Shown here: piece by piece, positions 15,936 to 25,783 of the stretch
Layout of the letters: every line of letters begins with the position of its first letter
How positions within the stretch are numbered: the first letter of the stretch is position 1
NCBI GenBank assembly: GCA_017446685.1
Contig: JAFSQI010000114.1
Location: 1 to 56,867, forward strand
Source of the DNA: Butyrivibrio sp.
GTDB taxonomy: Bacteria; Bacillota; Clostridia; Lachnospirales; Lachnospiraceae
Length of the DNA: 56,867 bases
Direction of reading: 5' to 3'
The notes under the pieces: generated by a model
Database searches by the model: none
What the model was told of the DNA's origin: nothing
The model's input: the letters and a program-made list of their open reading frames with translations, nothing else
Program-made: the position numbers and the translations under genes

Positions 15936-17537
15936 TTATTTTGTTCCAACCGGTCTTTCACCGATACCTGTCATAACACCACCTGCATCAACAACACTCT
16001 GATACCATGCTATTTCAGCATCATCAAGCACATCATATCCGTCTTTTCCAAAATAAGAAATCATGTAAAGTGCATGATAGTAGTTTGCCTGAAGGTTTGC
16101 TTCTTCAACATAGTCAGCAGCCTTTCCAAGTCCTTCATCAACGATATTGTGGATACCTGCTGATGAAACGCCTGCTGCGGTCTGTGAATTGAAGTACTGA
16201 TCACAGAAATTCCAATATCCTGCAATATTGTACCAACCATAAGGTACAGGTCTTGTCATGTTTTCAAAGAACTTATCCCAATATTCCTTGTGTTCAGCAT
16301 CCTGAGGGAACATAGCCTTATATGCTGTCCATACTTCTTCATCTGTTGTAAGAGGCATAGGCATGTTGGCTGCCTTAAGTGGAACACCTGAAGAGTTTAC
16401 ATTTGACTCATCAGAATAGATCTCAATTCTCTTTTTCCAACCATCAATACCCCAGTTCATGTACTTAAGAAGAAGGTATGACTCATAAGGATACTGTGTT
16501 GCATAAGATACACCGCCAAGGTACATGTTTCCAAGGACGTTGTGCTGCTTCTCGCCAGAAACTGAAGGAGTTACATATGGATAAATATCCATGTCATAAA
16601 GATCCTGGTAGTAAACTTTAGAACCATCTTCCTGTGTTACATATGTGTTCCAGATGTTCTGGAATGTCCACCAGCCCTCTGAGAATACTGCTACATGACC
16701 TGTTGCGCCAAAATACATTCCATAGTCGCCTGTCCAGTCTTCCATAGCCTGTGTATTCTGCTGAGGTGCAACATAACCGGCAAGCTTAAGGTCAGAGAAC
16801 TGCTGCTCACCTACTGCCCAATACTGAAGGTCAAAGTCTGTTCCGTCATAGCCGAACTCACCCTTAATTGTTCTCTCTGAGCTTGTAGCTGCTGAAATTC
16901 CGTAAAGTGAATCAAGACGGTTATAATAGCCAAGTCCGTAATACTTCATACCTGTTCTGTCATCTACTGTTGCAGCCTGAATAAGATTTATCATATCATC
17001 CCATGTCCAGTCAGGATCAGGCATTTCAAGATTGAGCTTATCAAGTACATTCTTGTCTACAAAAATTGCGCATGGCTGATACCATGTAGGCATCGCATAG
17101 CGGTGGTTCGTATCAAACATACCGATACCATATTCCTGAATTGTAGACATAAGCTTTTCTGTTTCAGGATCATTGTCAACATATTCTGTGATATCTGCCC
17201 ACCACTGATTTGCAAGTGATGTATCAGAATCAGTTGCAATAAACACATCCGGGAATTCATTATTGGAAGCTGCAGCGGTAAGATCTGTGCTCATATCTGT
17301 CATCTGCTTTACTTCTACTTTGATGTTCGGATATTGCTCTGTGAACGATTCAGCAAGCTGAGTCATCAAATCAAGATCCTCATATCCCCAATAACTAAGT
17401 GTGATATCGTCTTTTGTCACACCATTCTCATCAACTTCGCCGGATGGAGCGCCTGATGTGCTTCCGCAAGCTGTGAGTTGTGCAAGTACTGTCGCTGAAG
17501 TGAGCAGACCTGCAATGATTCTTTTGTACTTTTTCAT
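15936..17537 (-). CDS. Sugar ABC transporter substrate-binding lipoprotein
   Basis: A 533-residue family 1 extracellular binding protein. It has a signal peptide with lipobox LTAC (C24), then the usual start of the mature fold (ITLSYWGYEDLDLMTQLAESF) and ASNNEFPDVFIATDSD. Many tryptophan and tyrosine residues are typical of oligosaccharide binders. It follows two permease genes after a 94-nt gap that has no evident terminator, and precedes the LamG lipoprotein. An arabino-oligosaccharide ligand is inferred from the GH51/GH43 context. No ATPase gene is in the operon. Confidence 0.92.
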   Translation of the reverse strand: MKKYKRIIAGLLTSATVLAQLTACGSTSGAPSGEVDENGVTKDDITLSYWGYEDLDLMTQLAESFTEQYPNIKVEVKQMTDMSTDLTAAASNNEFPDVFIATDSDTSLANQWWADITEYVDNDPETEKLMSTIQEYGIGMFDTNHRYAMPTWYQPCAIFVDKNVLDKLNLEMPDPDWTWDDMINLIQAATVDDRTGMKYYGLGYYNRLDSLYGISAATSSERTIKGEFGYDGTDFDLQYWAVGEQQFSDLKLAGYVAPQQNTQAMEDWTGDYGMYFGATGHVAVFSEGWWTFQNIWNTYVTQEDGSKVYYQDLYDMDIYPYVTPSVSGEKQHNVLGNMYLGGVSYATQYPYESYLLLKYMNWGIDGWKKRIEIYSDESNVNSSGVPLKAANMPMPLTTDEEVWTAYKAMFPQDAEHKEYWDKFFENMTRPVPYGWYNIAGYWNFCDQYFNSQTAAGVSSAGIHNIVDEGLGKAADYVEEANLQANYYHALYMISYFGKDGYDVLDDAEIAWYQSVVDAGGVMTGIGERPVGTK

Positions 17538-17631
17538 AGAACCTCCTTTTTAGAAAATACCTTTTCTATTCATACATCTCATCCTTTTATGATGAGTAGT
17601 TGACTATAAAACATTGCTTCGCTATACATCA

Positions 17632-18627
17632 TTATTCGCCGGTAATACCGGTTCTGTCTATGCTTTCCACAAAATGTCTCTGCATAAAGAAATACATGAT
17701 AAGCAGTGGCAGTATTGTAAGACTGGTGGCAGCCATTCTCACCGACTCATTAAGTGAAGTCATCGTTCCGCCGGTGGTTGCTCTGGATTCAAAGCTTGAA
17801 TCAAAATCTTTTAACTGTATAACAAGGTTGTTCCAGAAAGAATTGGAGTTGGCAATTCCTTTTACATACAGTTCTGTAAGATATGACTCATTCCAGTACC
17901 ATACAAAGCAGAAAAGAAATACTGTAAGTATTGCAGGTCCAGCTGAAGGAATCGCAATTCTGAAAAATGATTTCCAATATCCCGCACCGTCAATCTGCGC
18001 CGCCTCAAGCAGAACTTTAGGCACCTGCCTGAAAAACTGGTAAAAGATAAGTATGAATATTGGAGCATTCAGACCATTTGCCACAAGTGCCGGTAAAACA
18101 AATGCCCATATAGTTCCAGTCAATCTCATGTTACTGTAGAGAACATAGGTTGGAATCATTGTAACCTGGCTTGGAAGTATATAACTGAATATCAAAAGAG
18201 CCATCATCAGTTTTTTACCCTTGAATTCAAAGGTTGCAAATCCATAGCCTGTTATCATACAAGTAATAACACTTAAAACTGTAGGAACTCCGGCAATTAC
18301 AAAGCCCTTTAAAAGACTTGCCCAGAAATCCATCGACTTTGCTGCATCGATGTAGTTATCGATGTAGAGTCTGCTTGGAATCCACTTAACTGATGCATCA
18401 AGAAGATCTGCCTGATCCATAAAGCTTGTGCTGAACATATAAAACACAGGGTAAAGATATACAAAACCTATTGCTATAAGCAGCGCATATACTGCGAACT
18501 GTTTTAAAAAACCCTGTTTTTCTTTTGTTCCGAACATGAATCTGTGTATTTTTTCTTTAGTAATCCCCTGAGCCATCATACGTACGGAACTTACCACGTT
18601 TTCTTTGTTTTTCGATTCTCTTTGCAT
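17632..18627 (-). CDS. Sugar ABC transporter permease (MalG type)
   Basis: A 331-residue inner-membrane protein with about six membrane segments. It carries the EAA loop that contacts the ATPase: EAAQIDGAGYWKSFFRIAIP, then SAGPAI. The first 40 residues are a charged extension. The start at 18627 lies inside the preceding permease gene and overlaps it by 71 nt, but AAAGGAGG stands 11 nt upstream of this ATG. An alternative start at 18579 has a weaker site. It pairs with the permease just upstream. Confidence 0.92.
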   Translation of the reverse strand: MQRESKNKENVVSSVRMMAQGITKEKIHRFMFGTKEKQGFLKQFAVYALLIAIGFVYLYPVFYMFSTSFMDQADLLDASVKWIPSRLYIDNYIDAAKSMDFWASLLKGFVIAGVPTVLSVITCMITGYGFATFEFKGKKLMMALLIFSYILPSQVTMIPTYVLYSNMRLTGTIWAFVLPALVANGLNAPIFILIFYQFFRQVPKVLLEAAQIDGAGYWKSFFRIAIPSAGPAILTVFLFCFVWYWNESYLTELYVKGIANSNSFWNNLVIQLKDFDSSFESRATTGGTMTSLNESVRMAATSLTILPLLIMYFFMQRHFVESIDRTGITGE

Positions 18628-19612
18628 TCCTAGCAGACCTCCTTTCTACTCTCCTTGCGGCTCTCATTTCTTTCTTTTCCAGCTTCCTGCGCTTTTTTAC
18701 CATTCTGTCATAAACATCTTTCTTGGAACCTAGAAGAGCAAAGAATATAAGTACAATTGCTGTAACAAGAATTGAGTAAATCCATGCCATCGCTGATGCG
18801 TATCCATAACCTCTCTCCGCTGTTGCAGAGAACATTGCAGTTTTTATCAGGTTGATCAACTGATTCTGTTCATTGCTTGAGAGGAAAATTACTGTATATA
18901 CTGCATTTATTAATATCATGGGCTTTATGGTAGGTAAGGTTATCTTCCAAAAGCACTCCCAACCTGAACCACCATCCATCTTTGCCGCTTCATACAGTCC
19001 CGGATCAATTTTCTGCAAAGCTGACAGGAAAATAAGAATCTGCACTCCGGAATACCATAGAGTCATTATCATATTTCCAAATAGTGTGCCGAGCTGATTT
19101 GCAACTGCGGTAGGAAGGAACGTATCAAATGCACTTACAACCGCCTGTGTATTAAGAGCAGGAATTGAGGCAGCGCCTTCACTTACCAGCATGTTCATAA
19201 CCGGTCCTGAAACAATAATTACCGGAAGGAAAAATACAAGTCTGAAGAATCCTCTGAATTTAATCTTTCCGTTTAACATAATCGCAATGATCAGGGCAAA
19301 GACCACGATAATCGGAACCTGCAGCAGCGTCTGCCATACATATGAAGCTATTCCCTGAATAAAATCAGGATCCTCAATCCATATCTGCGTCAGATTCTGT
19401 GTTCCAACATAAGTAAACTGCAGACCGTTTCTGGCTTTTATTTTAAACCACATGTAGTAAAATGATTGAACCATTGGAATTAGTGTAAATACAAGCATTC
19501 CCACAAGCCATATAGACACAAAGGAATATCCGGCCAGCGCCTGTCTGCGCTCTAGTTTACCCAGCTTTGCCTGAGGATTTTTCTTTTTTAATTTTTTCCC
19601 AAAAACACTCAT
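18557..19612 (-). CDS. Sugar ABC transporter permease (MalF type) with basic tail
   Basis: A 351-residue permease with about six membrane segments and the EAA motif EAAKMDGGSGWECFWKITLP. After the last helix (about 300) it has an unusually long lysine/arginine-rich tail, VKKRRKLEKKEMRAARRVER and beyond, ending GKFRTYDGSGDY. The tail's final 24 codons overlap the start of the next permease. It follows the DUF5696 gene by 29 nt and forms a heterodimeric channel with the next permease, judged from gene order. Confidence 0.92.
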   Translation of the reverse strand: MSVFGKKLKKKNPQAKLGKLERRQALAGYSFVSIWLVGMLVFTLIPMVQSFYYMWFKIKARNGLQFTYVGTQNLTQIWIEDPDFIQGIASYVWQTLLQVPIIVVFALIIAIMLNGKIKFRGFFRLVFFLPVIIVSGPVMNMLVSEGAASIPALNTQAVVSAFDTFLPTAVANQLGTLFGNMIMTLWYSGVQILIFLSALQKIDPGLYEAAKMDGGSGWECFWKITLPTIKPMILINAVYTVIFLSSNEQNQLINLIKTAMFSATAERGYGYASAMAWIYSILVTAIVLIFFALLGSKKDVYDRMVKKRRKLEKKEMRAARRVERRSARNAKRIEKQRKRGKFRTYDGSGDY

Positions 19613-19641
19613 CCTGATCCTCCATAACGATGAGAATATTG

Positions 19642-21849
19642 TTACTTAATACAGTATGACATTGCATCCATCTGCACACCGTCAACTGTCTGTGACGACT
19701 GACTATAGTTGATATAGATCCTGGTTCCGTTACTGTAGGTTACTACTCTTACACTGTTATCAAGAATTACATGATCTACAATCGTTGCACCCTCAGTTTT
19801 TTCATAAATATCACGCAGCTCTGCATCATATTCGATTATTGTAGATTTGAATACATCATACTGCGAACTGTAAATATCACTTGAATTGGTGTTGATAAGC
19901 TCTGAAGACTCCTTTTGAGTGATATAGAAGGAAGGATAAACACCTGCTTCAACCATCTTTAAAAGGAACTCTTTTTTATTAGCCTCAAAATTTACATAAT
20001 CACCATACATCGGCACCACACCTTTTAACACAATTGAGAGAAATGGAATACTTTCATCCTCAATTATGTAATTTGAGGTATAGATCGGCATATCAAGAAA
20101 TGCTGTTGTGTATTTCCAGAGATATTCGCAGGGCTTTTCCAAAACAAGATTTGTGCTTTCTGACAGATCAGCTACAGTACTGTCGTAGCTTGATGCTGTA
20201 TCAAATCTTGTATATTTACTTCCACTGTAGGTATATGTAAATGTAGTGCTCGTAATACCTGCAAGAGCAAGATTATTTACACCCTTGCTTGCATAGCTCT
20301 TAACAAATTTATCTAAGAGATAGTCAGTTCTTGAAGGTGTCAGGTACATAAATGTGTCATATACGATAGCATGAGTTGTTGCTTCATATCTGCGCTTGTT
20401 GACCTGCTTTATTGTATTGAATGTAGCATTCTGCTCATCAGGATTTACCAAAAGAGCATCATTATATAAATAAACAGTATTGCCTTGTTCAGATGCCTCT
20501 TTTATAAACTTTGTAAGAGCGCTTGTTCCACCTATCTCGCTGTCTGCCTTGTATTTGCTGATTGGAAGATTGTATAAGCCGCCATCCTGCCAGCCTTTAT
20601 AAACAGTCAAAAGACCTGATACACCGTTTTTTTCTAAATCGGCATATATATTTTCTGCATCTTCCACAGTTGTCATTACTACAGGAGTAGTTGATAGAAG
20701 CCAGTTTTCTCTTTCTGTTCCAAGGAAATCAACTCTTGTTTTATAGGATGTATCAGTTTGAACAATCTGTCCGTTTTCAAGAAGATAATCTCTGTAAGCA
20801 TTTGCCATTCCTGCATAGGTTGCATCTTTTCCCGAAAGGAAGATGAAGTGAACCTGAAGATCCGAATGACTCCTGTCATCCTCATAAACATGAAGTGAAC
20901 CTGTTGTGGAATTGACACTGGTAGGCTGATTATAGGTTTTTCTTAAAACAAATCTTGCATAAGCCCTGTTATAGCCAACACTGACTCCGTTTGGCATCAC
21001 ATCAATAGAAGCTCTCTCTTCGCCTTCTTCAACAATTCCAAGGAAAGCGATTTGATCATCGGTGTGAGCTATTCCATATATAGGTGCAAAAACCTGTTCT
21101 GCATCTGTAATTGTATTGTATTTGTCCCACAAAAGCGTTTCCGCTGTGGATTCCTCAAATCCTATATCAGTTCCATATATAACTCCTGAATATCCACTGG
21201 AGTATCTACCCTCTTTATCATCGAGATAAATCAGCGCTCCATTTCCATCAGGAACAAGCATATAGCCTTCTTTTTCATCCAGGTATGAGTTTCCCATAAA
21301 CGGATAGATTCTTACTGTTCCGATATAGTACTGCGTTCCATCCTCTTTTATTGACTCCTCAGGAATCCTTGCCACAACACCGTCATCGGTAAGTGTAACT
21401 TCAAGCGTCATTCCGATTTTTAGCTTCGTCCAATATATTTCAGCCGTAAATCCATTTTCGTTGTAAGTTACTGTTTTGGTGTTTTCGTCGTTGATAAGGT
21501 CAGCCTGCGTCGTATCCGAATTATTATTTATCAGAGAAAGAACTATCGCTGATTTCATGGCACCAAGCCAGATATTATTGCTGTTGCCGTCATCATAGCT
21601 TATGGATGATTCCATGTAGCTTCCGGTGTTCTTATCCTCCACAACTAAAGACAGATCTTCTTCATTAACATACAATCTGTATCCGGAATTTTCCGCCAGA
21701 AACTTATGACCATTTATATCACTCTGAGCGCTTGCAGTAACTACTGTTTCAAAATTCCCTATGGAAAAATCTCCTGCAATTGCCGAAATCCCTATTGCGG
21801 CGGCGGTTATTAAGCCGAATATTTTTTTACATGAATACTTATGAGCCAA
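19642..21849 (-). CDS. Secreted DUF5696 family protein
   Basis: A 735-residue exported protein with a signal peptide (basic start, hydrophobic core about 10-26, possible cut near TASA). It then has a beta-rich N-terminal half (about 45-330) followed by an alternating strand/helix half (about 360-640) that looks like a TIM-barrel glycosidase, for example GVSGLLTVYKGWQDGGLYNL. DUF5696 has no established activity. The start is read as TTG 21849: it follows GAGAGGTGG and overlaps the end of the upstream gene by 11 nt, whereas the longer frame to 21927 encodes no sensible signal peptide. It sits between the propeller/Yip1 gene and the second permease pair. A novel glycosidase or glycan-binding role is a hypothesis. 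Confidence 0.82.
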   Translation of the reverse strand: MAHKYSCKKIFGLITAAAIGISAIAGDFSIGNFETVVTASAQSDINGHKFLAENSGYRLYVNEEDLSLVVEDKNTGSYMESSISYDDGNSNNIWLGAMKSAIVLSLINNNSDTTQADLINDENTKTVTYNENGFTAEIYWTKLKIGMTLEVTLTDDGVVARIPEESIKEDGTQYYIGTVRIYPFMGNSYLDEKEGYMLVPDGNGALIYLDDKEGRYSSGYSGVIYGTDIGFEESTAETLLWDKYNTITDAEQVFAPIYGIAHTDDQIAFLGIVEEGEERASIDVMPNGVSVGYNRAYARFVLRKTYNQPTSVNSTTGSLHVYEDDRSHSDLQVHFIFLSGKDATYAGMANAYRDYLLENGQIVQTDTSYKTRVDFLGTERENWLLSTTPVVMTTVEDAENIYADLEKNGVSGLLTVYKGWQDGGLYNLPISKYKADSEIGGTSALTKFIKEASEQGNTVYLYNDALLVNPDEQNATFNTIKQVNKRRYEATTHAIVYDTFMYLTPSRTDYLLDKFVKSYASKGVNNLALAGITSTTFTYTYSGSKYTRFDTASSYDSTVADLSESTNLVLEKPCEYLWKYTTAFLDMPIYTSNYIIEDESIPFLSIVLKGVVPMYGDYVNFEANKKEFLLKMVEAGVYPSFYITQKESSELINTNSSDIYSSQYDVFKSTIIEYDAELRDIYEKTEGATIVDHVILDNSVRVVTYSNGTRIYINYSQSSQTVDGVQMDAMSYCIK

Positions 21850-23911
21850 ATTTATACACCACCTCTCTGACAACTGACTGCAGGAAGTCGAATACCTGTG
21901 CCCAAAGGACGTACAAAATAAAGGCAATCAGGCAAACAATCAAAATTGTAAATAATGTAAGGAAAATAATCTTTGCTGTCTCTCCCACTGTATATTGGTT
22001 GATCTCTCGTATTGAAATCACCACCAAAACAGCAATCCAAACTATCATGCAGAAGGTTCCAAAACTTACAAAGAACTCTTCATTGTAAGTAACGATATGT
22101 GAAAGAATAAATATAAACGGCATCAATATCACATAAGGAGCAAAGCAATAAATGAAAGAGCAGTAAATATGCTTAAGCTTGCCCTCACCATCATTGATAG
22201 TACACATCAGATAATTACATCCAACTACAAGTGCCAGGGCCACAAGAACCAAGCCTACATCCGAAACAACATCAAATGTTCCCTCTCTTACAGTCTTAAA
22301 CAAAAATCCACAAAAATACTTGTTTATTACGTAGAAGATAATCACAAGAGCAAGAATAATGTTGGTTGATAAAAGTGATACTCTGTTCTCCCACTTGATT
22401 CCATAGCATCCGTCTATAGGATGTCTGATAAAATAGAACATGTATCCAAGCTCTTTTACCAGTTTCTTTTCCTTTATTGCAGCTATAAGAGCTCTTGGCT
22501 TATCGAGAATCTTTTTCTTCTCATCAAGCTTCCTTATAATGAATCTTAGAACAAATAACGTAAGGATAATGATAGCAATAGCTGTCAGATTTCTTCTTAG
22601 CCAGTTATTTCTGATTTCCCAAAAGGCATCTGAATATGTGTCAAGATCTATTGAAAGCTTGGAATAATGAAGCGCTCCTTCATAATCCTCTTCCTTGTAA
22701 AGAGCTTTACCCATTGCCTTGTTGGCATAGTCAAAGAGGTTGTTCATCTCCAGAACCTCAGATAACGGTTCCTTGCTCTCCTCATATCTTCCCTTTGAGA
22801 AAAGATAAAGTGCCTCGTGAAGATAGTCTGTAAACTCGGTAGGTTCATAAATCTGAATCTGAGCTTTATCAGAATCAAGAACGTATATCTTGTCATCAGT
22901 GCCTACCTGAATTGCCTCTGCTTTGGTTGAAAGACCGATTCGAAGCTGTCCGTCATCCTTTCCACCAAATACAAATAAAAGCTCGCCTTCGTTGTTATAC
23001 TCATATATAAATCCCTGCTGCGATACCACGAAGCAGTTGTCGTGATTTCCTACTGCTATAGCCGCCGGTACTGTATCATAATCGCTTGCTTCAAGCATAT
23101 TTACGCCGGCTATGTTTAGTCTTTTTACTGTTCCGCTTCCTTCACCTCTTGTTACGGTGTAGATGATTCCCTTATCATCTATTGCCATATTATCCGGTGT
23201 TGAAGGTATATTGGATCTCATCTTTGCTCTCTGGGCATCAGTAAGAACCGCTCTCCAGATAATATTGATAAGACTTGAGTTTGTAGAGTTTGTACCAAAG
23301 TACCCAAGGAATGTTCCATTGTCCACAGGACTTATTTCTACAACACCATTTGTATTTGATTCGCAGATTACATACATTGTTCCCGCTTCATTTACTATTA
23401 CCTTAAGCGGAAGGAAATCCTGTGTCTCACCATACATTGGAACATCCGGTCTTCCGTACGAATTTATCAGATTTCCATCTTCGTCAAAAACAAATATCGC
23501 CTTGGCATCCCTGTCTGCAACATAGGTAATATGCTCATCCGTTACGAAAATTCCTCTAGGAGTAACAAGAGTTCCCTCGCCGAAGCTCTTTATCAGATTA
23601 CCCTCAAGATCCGCAACAACAACTCTGGCATTTCCGCTGTCAAGGATATACATTGTTCCGTCATCAAGTAGCGTAAAATCTGTCGGCCCGTTTAATGTAT
23701 CCTCACCAATCTTGGTAATTGTTTCATAAGGAAGATAAGCTGTTTGTGTCTCTGAAACAGAACCATATCCATCGACTGTATAGGTCTTGTAAGGCGCATC
23801 GGCATGTGCTGTGATTCCTGACACTGAAAGTGTTAGCGCTGCTGCCACAAGGGCTGATGCCACCAGCTTTATAAAGTTCTTTTTTTGTCCCATCGTACTT
23901 TTGTTTCTCAC
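21839..23911 (-). CDS. Membrane protein: NHL-type beta-propeller, TPR and Yip1-like domain
   Basis: A 690-residue protein. It has a signal peptide (about 1-38, ending SGITAHA) and an NHL/SMP-30-like six-bladed propeller outside the cell (about 60-360; repeated units such as DDGTMYILDSGNARVVV, then LEGNLIKSFG). A TPR-like helical pair (about 370-425) and one membrane segment (about 437-457) follow. The C-terminal Yip1-like region (about 490-690) contributes five more membrane segments. The start is GTG 23911 with AGAGGA seven bases upstream. It lies 38 nt after a permease and overlaps the DUF5696 start. It may couple extracellular glycan binding to the importer; that is inference from position. 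Confidence 0.82.
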   Translation of the reverse strand: MRNKSTMGQKKNFIKLVASALVAAALTLSVSGITAHADAPYKTYTVDGYGSVSETQTAYLPYETITKIGEDTLNGPTDFTLLDDGTMYILDSGNARVVVADLEGNLIKSFGEGTLVTPRGIFVTDEHITYVADRDAKAIFVFDEDGNLINSYGRPDVPMYGETQDFLPLKVIVNEAGTMYVICESNTNGVVEISPVDNGTFLGYFGTNSTNSSLINIIWRAVLTDAQRAKMRSNIPSTPDNMAIDDKGIIYTVTRGEGSGTVKRLNIAGVNMLEASDYDTVPAAIAVGNHDNCFVVSQQGFIYEYNNEGELLFVFGGKDDGQLRIGLSTKAEAIQVGTDDKIYVLDSDKAQIQIYEPTEFTDYLHEALYLFSKGRYEESKEPLSEVLEMNNLFDYANKAMGKALYKEEDYEGALHYSKLSIDLDTYSDAFWEIRNNWLRRNLTAIAIIILTLFVLRFIIRKLDEKKKILDKPRALIAAIKEKKLVKELGYMFYFIRHPIDGCYGIKWENRVSLLSTNIILALVIIFYVINKYFCGFLFKTVREGTFDVVSDVGLVLVALALVVGCNYLMCTINDGEGKLKHIYCSFIYCFAPYVILMPFIFILSHIVTYNEEFFVSFGTFCMIVWIAVLVVISIREINQYTVGETAKIIFLTLFTILIVCLIAFILYVLWAQVFDFLQSVVREVVYKFGS

Positions 23912-23949
23912 GAATACGTCCTCTTTTATTTGTAACCCTTTTTGCTCTT

Positions 23950-24828
23950 TTACTTGATTCCTGAATGTGCCATTGTGTTCATTACGTTCTTTTGTAAGAT
24001 ACAGAAAAGTATCAGATTAGGCAAAAACATAATGAGTGAAGCTGCTGCCGCCACACCTTGTCCGGCTACTGTATTGGTTGTAGTTGTAGATGTCAGTGTG
24101 TTCATGTAAAACGCAAGACTCTTAAGAGAATCATCATTGATGTAATAATTGGATGTCTCAAGGTTGGTCCATACCTGCTGGAAAACCAGAATTGCCGCAG
24201 TTGCGATAGCAGGCTTTATAAGTGGAATTATTACCTTTAGATATATTTGCCACTCTTTTGCTCCGTCCATATAAGCCGCCTCAATCAGAGAGTCCGGAAC
24301 CTGATCAACGAACTGTTTTACCAGGAAAAGACCTACAGGAAGCGCTATTAGCGGAAGAATCTCAGCCCAGTAGGTATCGATCATTCCAAGCTTATTTACT
24401 ACAAGATATCTTGGTATCATTACCGCAACCGATACAAACATAAGTGCTATCTGATTTATCTGCATCATTACATTTCTTCCCTTAAATTTCAGCTTTGACA
24501 AAGCATATGCTGCCATCGTTGAAAACAAAAGAGATCCAAACACAACTACCGCAGTTATAAAGATACTGTTAAACACATACTTGCTTATCGGTATTCCGGC
24601 ACTTCTTGAAGCTTTGATCAGCTTTCTGAAATTATCCAGCGTCGGGTTTGTAGTTATAAACTTAGGAGGGAATGCAAAAAGCTCCTCCATTGGCTTGAAT
24701 GCATGAAATATAATGAAAACTATCGGAAGTCCGGTTAAAAGAACCATCGGCAAAATTAAAAGATAAATCTTAATCTGACTTTTTTCGAACTTATCCGGAT
24801 TTGTTCTATGTCCTCTGTATGCTGCCAT
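23950..24828 (-). CDS. Sugar ABC transporter permease (MalG type)
   Basis: A 292-residue permease with six membrane segments and the ATPase-contact EAA loop EAAYMDGAKEWQIYLKVIIP. The family C-terminus ends NVMNTMAHSGIK. It is 18 nt downstream of its partner permease and follows the large binding protein, so the three should form the first importer of this operon. Confidence 0.94.
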   Translation of the reverse strand: MAAYRGHRTNPDKFEKSQIKIYLLILPMVLLTGLPIVFIIFHAFKPMEELFAFPPKFITTNPTLDNFRKLIKASRSAGIPISKYVFNSIFITAVVVFGSLLFSTMAAYALSKLKFKGRNVMMQINQIALMFVSVAVMIPRYLVVNKLGMIDTYWAEILPLIALPVGLFLVKQFVDQVPDSLIEAAYMDGAKEWQIYLKVIIPLIKPAIATAAILVFQQVWTNLETSNYYINDDSLKSLAFYMNTLTSTTTTNTVAGQGVAAAASLIMFLPNLILFCILQKNVMNTMAHSGIK

Positions 24829-24846
24829 ATCTCACTCCTTAATAAA

Positions 24847-25758
24847 CTAATCGTTATCGCCAAACAGCTTTGTTGATACTGATGAGAATATCTGAACTAT
24901 CAGAAGAAGTACTACGGAAACTGCTGCCGCATATCCCATCTCATATCTGATAAAGCCGTAATCTTCGATATGGTTTACGATAAGCTGTCCCGCATAACCA
25001 GGTGTAGGATTTCCCGCAAGAAGCGTTGAAATCATACCGTTTTGGAAAGCACCTACAATCTGCATTACCGCAGCAAACAGCATCTGTGGTTTCATACTTG
25101 GTATCGTCACATATATCATTTCCTGGAATCGGTTCTTTACTCCATCTATAGCTGCCGCTTCGTAAAGAGCTTCATCTACATTTAAAAGACCTGCAAGGAT
25201 TGACAAAAATCCTACGCCCATGCTGCTCCACAAACCAATGATAATTATTATCGGAAGCAGAAAATTGGTGTTGGTCAGCCAGATAATCGGTTCATTTATC
25301 GCCCCGATATCCATAAGCCAACTGTTGAGATATCCTGTCTGATCTCCGGTAAACATTATCTTCCAGAGAACTGCCATAGCAACACCGGTTGTCATGCTTG
25401 GAGAATATAGAATAAGAGCAAATACTGTTCTTGGTCCTTTTGTCAGATTTGAAAGTCCCCATGCAAGGAGGAATGCCAGTACATACCCTCCGACACCGAC
25501 TATAAGCGCATACTTTACAGTGTTCGGTAAAACATATTTCATAAATACATCATCCCCTGTTATCAGGTTGATGTAATTTAAGAATCCCACAAAGCTCGGC
25601 CACTGAATAGCATTAAAGTTTGTAAATGACAGAACAACCGCCATAATAACCGGAGCAAGGATAAAAAGTATGAATAGGATTGCATATGGAGCCACGAACA
25701 CATAACCGTTTTTATTTGAATGCATTCGTTGTCCGACTTTGGTTTTTACTGGTGACAT
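24847..25758 (-). CDS. Sugar ABC transporter permease (MalF/UgpA type)
   Basis: A 303-residue inner-membrane permease with about six membrane segments. The EAA motif is [21 protein letters not shown]. It lies 25 nt after the large binding-protein gene and 18 nt before the second permease. No ATPase follows, so an ATPase encoded elsewhere, such as the one at 40372-41472, must drive transport. Confidence 0.94.
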   Translation of the reverse strand: MSPVKTKVGQRMHSNKNGYVFVAPYAILFILFILAPVIMAVVLSFTNFNAIQWPSFVGFLNYINLITGDDVFMKYVLPNTVKYALIVGVGGYVLAFLLAWGLSNLTKGPRTVFALILYSPSMTTGVAMAVLWKIMFTGDQTGYLNSWLMDIGAINEPIIWLTNTNFLLPIIIIIGLWSSMGVGFLSILAGLLNVDEALYEAAAIDGVKNRFQEMIYVTIPSMKPQMLFAAVMQIVGAFQNGMISTLLAGNPTPGYAGQLIVNHIEDYGFIRYEMGYAAAVSVVLLLIVQIFSSVSTKLFGDND

Positions 25759-25783
25759 TTTTGTTTACCTTTCTTGAATAACC

